From NCBI RefSeq assembly GCF_024195295.1, contig NZ_JAMFTH010000008.1, positions 62,001-126,000 on the forward strand: DNA of 64,000 nucleotides, given 5' to 3'. The position numbers were made by a program, and so were the translations under genes. The first letter of the stretch is position 1; every line of letters starts with the position of its first letter. The notes below the pieces were generated by a model. It saw only the letters and a program-made list of their open reading frames with translations, was not told where the DNA came from and searched no databases. Source of the stretch: Gilvimarinus xylanilyticus. Its GTDB lineage: Bacteria > Pseudomonadota > Gammaproteobacteria > Pseudomonadales > Cellvibrionaceae. Positions 26,948 to 35,577 of the stretch are shown here, in pieces.

Positions 26948-28072
26948 ATGAGAAAACTTAATATGATTCGAACAGGCTTTAGTACCTTGGTGACATTACT
27001 CTTCTTGGCCTTGCTTGCAGGTTGCGCAGCTTCGCCAGAGAAGCACCTTGGCATCGACGGGCCCAGTGATCAACGCTGGAGTCGGGAGAAAGCAAACCAG
27101 TGGTATGACCAACTGCCTTGGTTAGTGGGTGTGAACTTTCTGCCGAGCACAGCAATCAACCAACTGGAAATGTGGCAAGAGAGCAGCTTTGATCCTGAAA
27201 CCATTGACCGGGAGTTGGGCTGGGCTGCCGACTTTGGTGTGAATACGGTCAGAGTCTACCTTCACGATCTGGCCTGGGAAGCGGACCCGAAAGGCTTTTT
27301 GGAGCGGATTGACACCTTCCTGTCTATCGCCGATAAGCATGGTATCAAGCCCAACTTTGTCTTCTTTGACGATTGCTGGAACCCCACGGCTGAAATAGGC
27401 GGGCAGCCAGCACCGAAACCGGGTGTGCACAATTCGGGGTGGGTGCAAAGTCCGGTGGCATCAGTGAAAGATCAGCCCGAAAACTGGGGTCGCCTGGAAA
27501 CTTATGTTACGGGCGTTGTTAGCCGGTTTGCCAACGATGACCGCATACTCTATTGGGATGTGTATAACGAGCCGGGCAATACCGGGCGCGAGGAAAAATC
27601 CTTGCCGCTATTGCAAAAAGCCTTCGCTTGGGTGCGTGCCGGAAATCCATCACAGCCAGTGACCGCTGGAATATGGAACTGGTCGGAAGGTTTTGAGCTG
27701 CTCAATGCCTATCAAAAGATGCATTCGGACATCATCACCTTCCACCAATACAACGATCTTGCAGCGATGGAGCGCAGCATCCATGAAATGCAGGGCATGG
27801 GCCGGCCGGTGATTTGTACCGAGTGGATGGCCCGCACGAATGATTCTTTGGTGGAGAGTCATCTGCCTTTGCTGAAACAAGAAAACGTCGGTGCCATCAA
27901 CTGGGGCCTAGTGAGCGGCAAGAGCAATACGATTTTTCCCTGGGGCTCGGAGCCGGGCAGTCCGGAACCGGAGCTTTGGTTTCATGACCTGTTGCACCGG
28001 GATGGTTCGCCTTACAAACAAAGCGAAATCGACATTTTCAAAACGCTGACGGAGGACAACCCTACCTACTGA
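26948..28072 (+). CDS. Clan GH-A glycoside hydrolase (cellulase-like TIM barrel), lipoprotein
   Basis: 374 residues from ATG 26948, chosen over ATG 26942 and GTG 26933 because GGGA is well spaced. The signal ends with lipobox LLAGC. The TIM barrel has VGVNFLPSTAINQLEMW, GVNTVRVYLHDLAW, and the clan GH-A acid/base in WDVYNEPGN and nucleophile in VICTEWMAR, so both catalytic glutamates are present. It resembles proteins annotated as cellulase-family or 1,4-beta-xylanase. The exact GH family is not certain to me; GH5-like is a working label. In this operon a galactanase or arabinan-side-chain enzyme is plausible. Confidence 0.72.
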   Translation: MRKLNMIRTGFSTLVTLLFLALLAGCAASPEKHLGIDGPSDQRWSREKANQWYDQLPWLVGVNFLPSTAINQLEMWQESSFDPETIDRELGWAADFGVNTVRVYLHDLAWEADPKGFLERIDTFLSIADKHGIKPNFVFFDDCWNPTAEIGGQPAPKPGVHNSGWVQSPVASVKDQPENWGRLETYVTGVVSRFANDDRILYWDVYNEPGNTGREEKSLPLLQKAFAWVRAGNPSQPVTAGIWNWSEGFELLNAYQKMHSDIITFHQYNDLAAMERSIHEMQGMGRPVICTEWMARTNDSLVESHLPLLKQENVGAINWGLVSGKSNTIFPWGSEPGSPEPELWFHDLLHRDGSPYKQSEIDIFKTLTEDNPTY

Positions 28073-28187
28073 TCCACCATCGTTTTATCAATGCCAGGGG
28101 CAAACCGGTGCCGAGCAAACGCTTAAGCACCGGAGCATGCCCTGCGGTCTGGTCTACCTGAAAATAATGCCAATATGGAGACACGCT

Positions 28188-29726
28188 ATGAAATCTTCAC
28201 TGTACACTTTTTTGTGGACAATTTTAGTCTGCCTATTCGTCGCCCCCGGTGCCTTGGCCAATGAAGTCATGCTGGAAGATGTGGATTCCTTCTATCCGAG
28301 ACTCATTCGTCTGGAGGCCAGCGGTGCCGCCAACGGTCGGCTGATCGCGAGTTTTGATGTGATCGGTGCGGGCCATATTTACCAGAGCACTGATGACGGT
28401 GACAGCTGGTCGCAAATTGCTACCATCGACGAAAATCAGTTCGCTAATACCTGCTGCTCGGAACTGTACGAAGTGCCCCAAAACCTGGGGAGTACGGCGG
28501 CAGGTACATTGTTTTGGGTCGTGTCGGCACACGATGGCGCGGCACCGGCCAGTCGGGCTTTGAAAATTTATCAAAGTACGGACCATGGCTACACGTGGAC
28601 TTATCTCTCATCACCCGTAACCGGCAATACCGGATTGTGGGAAGCCGAGTTTACGGTGGACCCTCAGGGGCGACTGGTTATGTACTACGCCACCGAGGAG
28701 CACAAGGGGTCTGGCTACAATCAGTTGATCGCACATAAAGTGTCGACGGATGGCGGCGTAAGTTGGGGGGCTGAACAGATTGACATTGCCATCGCCGATA
28801 CCATTCAGCGGCCGGGAATGCCGACCGTTACCCGTCTGCCAAACAATGACTACATCATGGTGTATGAAATTTGTGGAGCGACCTACAACTGCGACACATT
28901 CTACCGTCACTCTTCGGATGCAGTCAGCTGGGGCAGTCCGACGAACATTGGCACTCGCATTGAGTCGGTGTCCGGCAATCATTTCTCTCACGCGCCCACG
29001 GTTACGTGGATTGACAATGGCACCGCCAACGGTGAACTGTTGGTTGCCGGACAGGTATTACGCGATGGTGCCGGCAATAACGTGGCGCGTAACGGCCGTG
29101 TGTACATGGTCAACAACAATAACGGAAACGGCTTGTGGGCCGAGCGCGAAGCACCTCTGGTGACCCCCAGTGATGGTACCAACCCCTGCTCCAATTACAG
29201 CACACAGTTTGTCGCTCGAAATGGCGGAACGGAAATCATCCAGTTAGCCAATCGGGATTGCCGAATGTTTGTTGGCATTGGCGAATTCAATGTGCCCTGG
29301 GCCAACGGTACTTACCGACTGACCGCCAAACACAGCGGCAAAGTGCTCGACGTGCAAGGCTGTTCCACTGCCATTGCTGCCAATGTTCAGCAATGGCCCT
29401 GGAACGGAGCGGACTGCCAGCGCTGGGATCTGACGCATATTGACGATGGCTGGTACGAGATTCGTTCCCGTCTGAGTGGCCAGGCCCTGGATATTGACGC
29501 CTGTGCGACGGGTAATGGTGGCAATGCCCAGCAATGGACGGCTAACAGTGCGAGCTGTCAGCAGTGGCGTATCGAACCGGTGGGAGAGGGTTTCTATCGG
29601 TTGGTCAATCGCAACAGTGGGCGTGTGCTGGATGTGGATGCCTGCTCAACCGCTGATGGTCAGAATGTGCAGCAGTGGGAATGGCTGGGCGGTGACTGCC
29701 AGCGCTGGAAGCTGGATTTGCTGTAG
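28188..29726 (+). CDS. GH93-like exo-arabinanase with C-terminal CBM13 (ricin-type)
   Basis: 512 residues from ATG 28188, preceded by GGAG. A signal peptide ends at APGALANE. The propeller domain carries YPRLIRL, GLWEAEFTVD, RPGMPTVTRL and IMVYEICGATYNC, the same GH93 landmarks as the gene at 22508, with both catalytic glutamates. The last 130 residues are a beta-trefoil lectin (CBM13) with three QxW-type repeats: VQQWPWNGADCQRWDL, AQQWTANSASCQQWRI and VQQWEWLGGDCQRWKL. The lectin likely holds the enzyme to arabinan or galactan. It replaces the hydrophobic tail of its paralogue, so the two enzymes are probably placed differently. Confidence 0.8.
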   Translation: MKSSLYTFLWTILVCLFVAPGALANEVMLEDVDSFYPRLIRLEASGAANGRLIASFDVIGAGHIYQSTDDGDSWSQIATIDENQFANTCCSELYEVPQNLGSTAAGTLFWVVSAHDGAAPASRALKIYQSTDHGYTWTYLSSPVTGNTGLWEAEFTVDPQGRLVMYYATEEHKGSGYNQLIAHKVSTDGGVSWGAEQIDIAIADTIQRPGMPTVTRLPNNDYIMVYEICGATYNCDTFYRHSSDAVSWGSPTNIGTRIESVSGNHFSHAPTVTWIDNGTANGELLVAGQVLRDGAGNNVARNGRVYMVNNNNGNGLWAEREAPLVTPSDGTNPCSNYSTQFVARNGGTEIIQLANRDCRMFVGIGEFNVPWANGTYRLTAKHSGKVLDVQGCSTAIAANVQQWPWNGADCQRWDLTHIDDGWYEIRSRLSGQALDIDACATGNGGNAQQWTANSASCQQWRIEPVGEGFYRLVNRNSGRVLDVDACSTADGQNVQQWEWLGGDCQRWKLDLL

Positions 29727-29807
29727 GCCGAAGCAACCTCCCTTTTACCCCCGGCATCGTGAGGTGCCGGGGCTGAATTCCCTGATCGTTCAATGAGGTA
29801 TTGACGT

Positions 29808-30860
29808 ATGAAAATAGCACATCGTTTGGTTACTGTTGCGACTTTCGCGACGCTGTTTATAGGGGCGGGCGCGCTGGCCCAGCAGCCCGATCCACCGGGG
29901 CAGGTGGAGAAAGGTGAAAAGCCCGTTCATGAGGCATACTTGTTCGCCCATATGACGCACGCCGACTACGGGCGTTTGTACTATTCGGTCAGTACCGATG
30001 GACTGCACTGGTACCGTTTGAACGAGGGAAAGCGCGTGTTCCCGGAGTACCAGGGGCACCCGGACATTACACGGGGGCCTGATGGTACTTACTATATTGC
30101 TGGGAACACCTCAGACTCTTCGCCCGATATAAATATTTGGTCATCACAAGATCTGATCCAATGGACATTACACAGCACCTACCGGCCCGAGCTAAAAGCA
30201 ACGCCTGGTTATTCTCAGGCCCTGCAACGGATTGGAGCCCCCAAGCTGTTTTTTGATGAAGCATCAAAGCAGTTTGTGATGACATGGCACACGCCGCATA
30301 AAGAGGGCACAAAGGAAGACCCGGAACGCTACTGGGCCAGCCAGCGAACGCTCTACGTTTTGTCCAAAGATTTAAAGCACTTTCAAGGGCCGCCCAAACG
30401 TTTGCTTGACTGGGATATGGGTACGATTGATGTCTTTATTCGCAAAGATGAGGGAAGCTACTGGGCGGTGATCAAAGACGAGCGTTACCCGACTCTGGAT
30501 TGGGTGACGGGTAAAACTATTCGCATTGCGCGCTCAGACAACCTGTTAGGGCCATACAAAGAGCTGAGTGACCCCATAAGTCCAAATTTTCGCGAAGCGC
30601 CCATGCTGATTCCCTCCCCCAACGGAGAGGTTTGGTACCTCTACTACGAGCAGTACCCGGGAGTGTCTTATGGCTTGTCTGTGGCCGACAGTTTAAGCGG
30701 ACCCTGGTATCAGATCTCGGGCTATACCTTTTTCTCTGACTGGGACAAATACGCTGTACCCGAAAAGCTGCGCCATGGAGCTATGATCACCATCAGCCGC
30801 AAAGAGTTTGACAAGCTGGTGGATGAATTTGGCATAGAAGATCGCTTTTCCAAACAATAG
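29808..30860 (+). CDS. GH43-like five-bladed propeller glycosidase, secreted
   Basis: 350 residues with a signal peptide ending near GALAQQPD. Propeller features: YLFAHMTHADYGRLYYSVST, GHPDITRGPDGTYYIAG (possible catalytic Asp), MGTIDVFIRKDEGSYWAVI (second Asp) and NFREAPMLIPSPNGEVWYLY (Glu). The order fits clan GH-F/GH43-like enzymes, but the motifs deviate from the core subfamilies. A hairpin CCCCGGCA/TGCCGGGG at 29749-29772 separates it from GH93-CBM13. It sits 14 bases before the GH2 gene and probably works with it on a side chain. Confidence 0.68.
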   Translation: MKIAHRLVTVATFATLFIGAGALAQQPDPPGQVEKGEKPVHEAYLFAHMTHADYGRLYYSVSTDGLHWYRLNEGKRVFPEYQGHPDITRGPDGTYYIAGNTSDSSPDINIWSSQDLIQWTLHSTYRPELKATPGYSQALQRIGAPKLFFDEASKQFVMTWHTPHKEGTKEDPERYWASQRTLYVLSKDLKHFQGPPKRLLDWDMGTIDVFIRKDEGSYWAVIKDERYPTLDWVTGKTIRIARSDNLLGPYKELSDPISPNFREAPMLIPSPNGEVWYLYYEQYPGVSYGLSVADSLSGPWYQISGYTFFSDWDKYAVPEKLRHGAMITISRKEFDKLVDEFGIEDRFSKQ

Positions 30861-30874
30861 ACGTGGTGTATTCG

Positions 30875-32746
30875 ATGAGCACAAAAAACCTTTGGTTGAT
30901 ACTAGCTGCACTGTCACTGACAAGTGTGTTGGTAAAAGCTGCTGACGCTGGTCAGGGTGCCGGCATGGTGACTCGCTGGGGCGAGCAAGTAAATGCTGAC
31001 AACGCCTGGCAGGAATATCCTCGGCCGCAGCTTAGGCGCGAACAATGGCACAATCTTAACGGTCTTTGGGATTTGGCCGTCATCGATCGCAAAAGCGCTG
31101 AGCCGAATAATTGGGATCAGAAAATTCTGGTGCCTTTTTCGGTAGAAAGCCCTTTATCAGGTATCAGCGAGCGGGTAGGGGATTTGAGCGCTATCTGGTA
31201 TCGCCGACACTTTGAGTATGCGCTTCAGGCCGGAAAACGACATTTGCTGCACTTTGAAGCTGTGGATTACGCAACGAAGGTGTGGGTAAACGATGCTTTT
31301 GTTGGTGCCCATATGGGCGGTAATCTGCCGTTTAGCTTTGATGTTACTGACGCGCTTAAAGATGGCGACAACGAGATCGTCGTGCGTGTGATTGACGATA
31401 CCGACGCTGCTGATCGCTATCAACTCCGCGGTAAACAAACACGTAACAATCAGGGTATCTGGTACACGCCGGTATCGGGAATCTGGCAGACAGTGTGGCT
31501 GGAAAGCACGGGGCCAACCTACATTGAGAGCCTGCGCAACCAGGCAACCGATACCGGGGCACTGACGGTCAATGCGTCCATTGCTGGAGATAAGCAAGAT
31601 ACGCTGTTGGAAGTGACTATCTCAAAAAACGGCAAAAAGCTGGCGACAAAAGCCGCTTCAGGTAACCGCGTAGAGCTGGCACTAGACAACCCCGAGCTTT
31701 GGTCCCCTCAGTCGCCGGAGCTCTACGACCTAAAGCTGGTGCTTAAATCGGCCTCTGGAGACGTACTCGACAGTGCACAGTCCTATGTGGGGTTTCGCTC
31801 CGTTGGGCGCATCGCCAATGAGCAGGGCAATGTGCAGTTTACCCTCAATGGTGAGCCGATATTTCACTGGGGGCCGCTGGACCAGGGATGGTGGCCTGAC
31901 GGCTTGCTGACGCCGCCCAGCGACGAAGCAATAGTGTTTGAGATGGAGTATCTCAAGGCTTCGGGCTTCAATATGATCCGAAAACATAAAAAGGTAGAAC
32001 CGAGGCGCTACTACTATCACGCCGATCGGTTGGGATTTTTGGTATGGCAGGATCAGGTGTCCGGCGGCGCCGATACCGACGGCGGTAAACAGGAGTGGCC
32101 CGTATGGCACCATGTATCTCAGCCCTACGAGGACCGTATGCAGGGAGAGATTGACGCTCCCTGGCCTGCGTGGGCGCACAATCAGTACATGCGGGAGCTG
32201 ACGGTGATGATCGACACGCTCTACAACCATCCGTCCATCGTAGTCTGGACGACCTTTAACGAGCGCTGGGGGCAGCACAACAGCTTGCAGGTGGGACACT
32301 TCGTGGAGTCTTACGACACCACCCGGCACCTCAATATTGCCAGTGGCGGCAACTTTTTCCCGGTAGGAGACATCGCCGATGCGCACCATTATCCCGAACC
32401 CAAATTCTTGATGGACGCCGCCGAGTTTGACGGTTACATCAAAGTCATCGGCGAGTTTGGCGGGCACGGCTGGCCGGTGGATGGACACATATGGGCACCG
32501 GATAGAGAGAAAATGATCTACGGCAATATGCCAGCGTCTTTGGACGAGTACAAAGCGCGCTATGAAAACTCAATACGGGGTTTGGGGGACTACAAAAAGC
32601 GTGGCGTTGCCGCGGGTGTCTACACCCAAACTACGGATGTTGAAACTGAGATCAATGGCCTGCTGACTTATGACCGTGCGGTAGAGAAAATCCCCGCTGG
32701 CGAGTTGCGTCAGCTGCACGAAAAATACGGTCTGACGACGCCGTAA
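30875..32746 (+). CDS. GH2 family glycoside hydrolase
   Basis: 623 residues from ATG 30875 (a GTG four codons earlier is in frame). A signal peptide ends near LVKAADAG. The N-terminal jelly-roll (EYPRPQLRREQWHNLNGLWD, SPLSGISERVGDLSAIWYRR), Ig-like domain (NPELWSPQSPELYDL) and TIM barrel (FHWGPLDQGWWPDGL, MIRKHKKVEPRRYYYHADRLG) are in GH2 order. The acid/base Glu is in WTTFNERWGQ and the nucleophile Glu in VIGEFGGHG. Known activities include beta-galactosidase, beta-glucuronidase and alpha-L-arabinopyranosidase; I cannot separate these from sequence. It is the last gene of the receptor-led operon and is followed by a strong terminator. Confidence 0.88.
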   Translation: MSTKNLWLILAALSLTSVLVKAADAGQGAGMVTRWGEQVNADNAWQEYPRPQLRREQWHNLNGLWDLAVIDRKSAEPNNWDQKILVPFSVESPLSGISERVGDLSAIWYRRHFEYALQAGKRHLLHFEAVDYATKVWVNDAFVGAHMGGNLPFSFDVTDALKDGDNEIVVRVIDDTDAADRYQLRGKQTRNNQGIWYTPVSGIWQTVWLESTGPTYIESLRNQATDTGALTVNASIAGDKQDTLLEVTISKNGKKLATKAASGNRVELALDNPELWSPQSPELYDLKLVLKSASGDVLDSAQSYVGFRSVGRIANEQGNVQFTLNGEPIFHWGPLDQGWWPDGLLTPPSDEAIVFEMEYLKASGFNMIRKHKKVEPRRYYYHADRLGFLVWQDQVSGGADTDGGKQEWPVWHHVSQPYEDRMQGEIDAPWPAWAHNQYMRELTVMIDTLYNHPSIVVWTTFNERWGQHNSLQVGHFVESYDTTRHLNIASGGNFFPVGDIADAHHYPEPKFLMDAAEFDGYIKVIGEFGGHGWPVDGHIWAPDREKMIYGNMPASLDEYKARYENSIRGLGDYKKRGVAAGVYTQTTDVETEINGLLTYDRAVEKIPAGELRQLHEKYGLTTP

Positions 32747-32791
32747 GTCGTTAATCCTCATCTATACCCGATGGTTTTCTACGGGCTCTTT

Positions 32792-32824
32792 GCCGCTTTG
32801 GTCTCTGGTTAAAGCGGCTTTTTT
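32792..32824 (+). terminator. Rho-independent terminator of the galactan/arabinan operon
   Basis: GCCGCTTT (32792-32799) and AAAGCGGC (32811-32818) form a perfect stem followed by TTTTTT, 46 bases after the GH2 stop. About 100 AT-rich bases follow before the right repeat copy. Confidence 0.85.
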
Positions 32825-32923
32825 ACATCCTATTCTTAAAGTCAAATAGTGCAAATATTATTGGCGTATAGTCTTAGCTTATAAGTTGCCGCTTTGAATA
32901 AATTTGTCTGCATATACCCCTTA

Positions 32924-33130
32924 ACCAGTACCGGGAGCAGAGCCAAAAGGTTACGAAGTAGGGGCAGTGCGAGTTCGACTTTAACCGCAAGGCTCGAACT
33001 CGTACCTTTGATGCGCTTCGGCACTTAGCTGGTAACCCAGGCTGGCAGCGCTGGTTCTGAGGTAAGTTCAAATTGTTCGGACTGTAGCGCAAACGCAAAC
33101 TCCGGTTTTTCCTGTCTAAGATCAAACTTT
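32924..33130. repeat. Right copy of the 207-bp direct repeat, with an araC 3' remnant and the GH26 promoter region
   Basis: Same orientation and length as 12921-13127. Its first 38 bases are the last codons and stop of the membrane AraC gene, cut off from any upstream coding part. An inverted pair CGAGTTCGA (32970-32978) / TCGAACTCG (32994-33002) follows, of the same box type as before GH120 and the di-haem gene. This copy leads directly into the GH26 gene and so is probably its live promoter. Confidence 0.85.
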
Positions 33131-33213
33131 TACCTGGGTCACCCTCGTGTTTCTCTGCTTTGCGTGGAATCGCTCCACGCTCTCAACTTTCAATCAAAGA
33201 ACGGGTGACAATA

Positions 33214-35355
33214 ATGCATAAGATCCTGAAAACTGTGGCGGTATTGCCCGCGCTCTATTGGGGCGCGGCGTCGGCCGCGATTGATTCCGGCGCGGTCAAT
33301 CTGCCCGCCGATGACAAGGTGCTTTACATCCTCGGGCAGGATACTTCTACGCTGCGCGACTATAAAAATCAGGTGGGTACAAGCGCCCCGGTGCCCGGTG
33401 GTGTAACACTCTATAGTTCGCTGCTGCCGGTGGAGGTCAATGCCAATTCCGCGCCGGCCGATGCCAGCCTGTACGTGAGCGGCATTGAAGGCCCACCGGT
33501 TGATAACTCCAACGGTGAAGTAGATTTTGCGGAAACGTTGGCTGACTACGATCAGCTCGCCGGTGGCGACTCGGTCGCTCTGGCGGTGGGGCTTTATTTG
33601 TCTGATGAGTGGGCCGATTGCGGTAACCAACCGCTGCGCGCTATTGCCGGCACCGGCGACAGTGACGTAGGCAGTGCCTCCGACCCGCAGTCACTGACGT
33701 CTCAGTACCGTTACGCCATTGACCGAATGTTGAACTACTTCAAGAACGATGGCCGTCCGGTTTATCTGCGTATCGGCTACGAGTTTGACGGGCCGTGGAA
33801 TTGCTACAACCAGGACTTTTACAAGCAGGCCTACCGCTGGATTGCCGATCGCATCGACACCTTGGGCGCCAACAACGTGGCTACCGTGTGGCAGGCCGCT
33901 ACCTACCCGGATAATGGCGATTCCGCCTATGACTTCGATGCCGGCAACAACCCATACCAGCATTACAGTGACTGGTATCCGGGCGATGATGCGGTTGACT
34001 GGGTGGGTCTTTCTTTTTTTGCCGGTAGCGAGTATCTGGCCTATCAATGGTCTTGCCAGGACGGCTCTAAGCCCTGGACGGTACCGGATATCAGCCCTCG
34101 TGCGCTGCAAGATACTCTGGTGCAATTTGCCAGCGATCGCGGCAAGCCGGCGATGATTGCCGAGTCTGCCCCCCAGGGCTTTGATATGGCTGCAAAAACG
34201 TATAGCTGTACCGCCTCGCGCACCAACACTCAGAGCTTTGCCAGCTCCCAGGCCATGTGGGATGCCTATTTTGTCGACTACTTTAACTGGATTGAGCAAA
34301 ACGCCGACCAAGTCCGCGCGTTTGCCTACATCAACACCGATTGGCAATCTCAGGGCCGCTGGTATTGCGCGCCGGGCGCCAGCGCCTGCGCATCGGGCTA
34401 CTGGGGCGTGACCTCGCTGCAGGCCGATACCGTTGTACTCAATAACTTCGCCGCCGAAGTCTCCGGCAGCCTTTATGCTACCGCTGGCAGTGCTGTGGGT
34501 GGGGGCCACACCGGCGGTGGTGACGGTGGCTCTGGTGATGATGGAAGCACCAACGACCCTGAGCAAAGTGCCTACACCAGCCAGTCAATCCCTGGTCGCA
34601 TTGAGGTCGAAGCCTTCGATAGTGGAGGTCAGGGAGTGGCCTACAGCGACACGGATGCCACCAACAACGGCGGTGCCCTGCGTCCAAACGAGGCGGTGGA
34701 CTTGCAAGCTACCAGCGATGACGCCGGCCAGAATCTGGGATGGACCGAAGACGGCGAGTGGCTTGAGTACACTCTCGACAGTGTCGTTGCCGATACCTAC
34801 GACATCGACGTACGTCTGGCTACGCCTAACACGGCGGGCAACCGCGCGCTGACTTTGTCGCTGGACGGCGACCCGCTGGCCACCGTGGATGTACCACAAA
34901 CCGGTGACTGGCAGAACTGGCAGACCGTTACTGTACCGGCGGTAAGCATCACAGGCGGTGCTGACCGCGTACTGCGCCTGGGTATTATCGGCGGCAGCTT
35001 CAACGTTAACTGGGTGGAGTTCACCCCAGTTGCCAATGATGGCGGCGGTGATGGCGAACCTATCGACCCGCCGGCCGGTAATGACTGCGGCGATTTTGGC
35101 ATCGCCTATCAAGACGACACCACCATGGTGCTCTACCACGCCGACGAAGGTTGGTCCGCCGATTGGAAATACCTGTGCCTGGATAGTGATTGCCGTTCGG
35201 CCACGCTCAATAACGGCTACTACACGCGGGCCGTGAGCGGTCAATTGGGGCAGAGCTACAGTGTTGAGTTCAAAGTGCAGCAAACTGCCGCGCCCGGTCA
35301 GTTTATAGCCGGTCCGCAGACCTTTACGTTCAACAATGCCTGCACTTTGCCTTAA
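33214..35355 (+). CDS. GH26 xylanase (probable beta-1,3-xylanase) with CBM6 and a CBM31-like domain
   Basis: 713 residues from ATG 33214 (GGGTGA upstream). A signal peptide ends near GAASAAID. The catalytic domain, residues 30-415, shows KVLYILGQDTSTL, VYLRIGYEFDGPWNCY (acid/base Glu190), DAVDWVGLSFF and KPAMIAESAPQGFD (nucleophile Glu317), the pattern of GH26 beta-1,3-xylanases from marine bacteria. A Gly/Asp-rich linker leads to a CBM6-like beta-sandwich (about 460-604: IEVEAF, GWTEDGEWLEYT, NVNWVEF). The last 90 residues hold four Cys (DCG; LCLDSDC; NNAC) compatible with two disulfides, as in CBM31. The substrate is inferred from family and nearby xylose genes; beta-mannanase is the main alternative. 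Confidence 0.82.
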   Translation: MHKILKTVAVLPALYWGAASAAIDSGAVNLPADDKVLYILGQDTSTLRDYKNQVGTSAPVPGGVTLYSSLLPVEVNANSAPADASLYVSGIEGPPVDNSNGEVDFAETLADYDQLAGGDSVALAVGLYLSDEWADCGNQPLRAIAGTGDSDVGSASDPQSLTSQYRYAIDRMLNYFKNDGRPVYLRIGYEFDGPWNCYNQDFYKQAYRWIADRIDTLGANNVATVWQAATYPDNGDSAYDFDAGNNPYQHYSDWYPGDDAVDWVGLSFFAGSEYLAYQWSCQDGSKPWTVPDISPRALQDTLVQFASDRGKPAMIAESAPQGFDMAAKTYSCTASRTNTQSFASSQAMWDAYFVDYFNWIEQNADQVRAFAYINTDWQSQGRWYCAPGASACASGYWGVTSLQADTVVLNNFAAEVSGSLYATAGSAVGGGHTGGGDGGSGDDGSTNDPEQSAYTSQSIPGRIEVEAFDSGGQGVAYSDTDATNNGGALRPNEAVDLQATSDDAGQNLGWTEDGEWLEYTLDSVVADTYDIDVRLATPNTAGNRALTLSLDGDPLATVDVPQTGDWQNWQTVTVPAVSITGGADRVLRLGIIGGSFNVNWVEFTPVANDGGGDGEPIDPPAGNDCGDFGIAYQDDTTMVLYHADEGWSADWKYLCLDSDCRSATLNNGYYTRAVSGQLGQSYSVEFKVQQTAAPGQFIAGPQTFTFNNACTLP

Positions 35356-35430
35356 GGCCGAGTTTACCGGTTGGCACTTTTGATTAAGTCTCGCGCTGGC
35401 GGGGCCTGCCGGCCGGTTGAAGATATTGGG

Positions 35431-35477
35431 AGTTCGAGTTTATCCACCCCCTGACGGGTACCGGGCAAACTCGAACT
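35431..35477. promoter_or_regulatory. Inverted AGTTCGAGTTT pair before the di-haem gene
   Basis: AGTTCGAGTTT (35431-35441) and AAACTCGAACT (35467-35477) are perfect reverse complements, 25 bases apart, about 100 bases before the ATG at 35578. The box matches those before GH120 and GH26, so the three genes probably answer to one AraC protein. Confidence 0.6.
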
Positions 35478-35577
35478 TGCCGCTTAAACCGGCGCCCGAT
35501 AGCGTCGGACATCCAAAACGTTGGGCCGGAAGCGGACTCCACCCCACACAGCCAATAACAATAACGGGGACGTGATT

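Noticed and set aside
28188-29726. Sialidase
   Set aside because: BNR-like propeller features exist, but the catalytic-site segments WEAEF, RPGMP and VYEICG, the CBM13 and the arabinan setting fit GH93 better; no sialic acid genes are present.
34585-35283. Long minus-strand ORF inside the GH26-CBM6 gene (and similar ones inside the di-haem gene, for example 35899-37356)
   Set aside because: These are shadows caused by GC-rich third positions of strongly supported plus-strand genes with clear domains.
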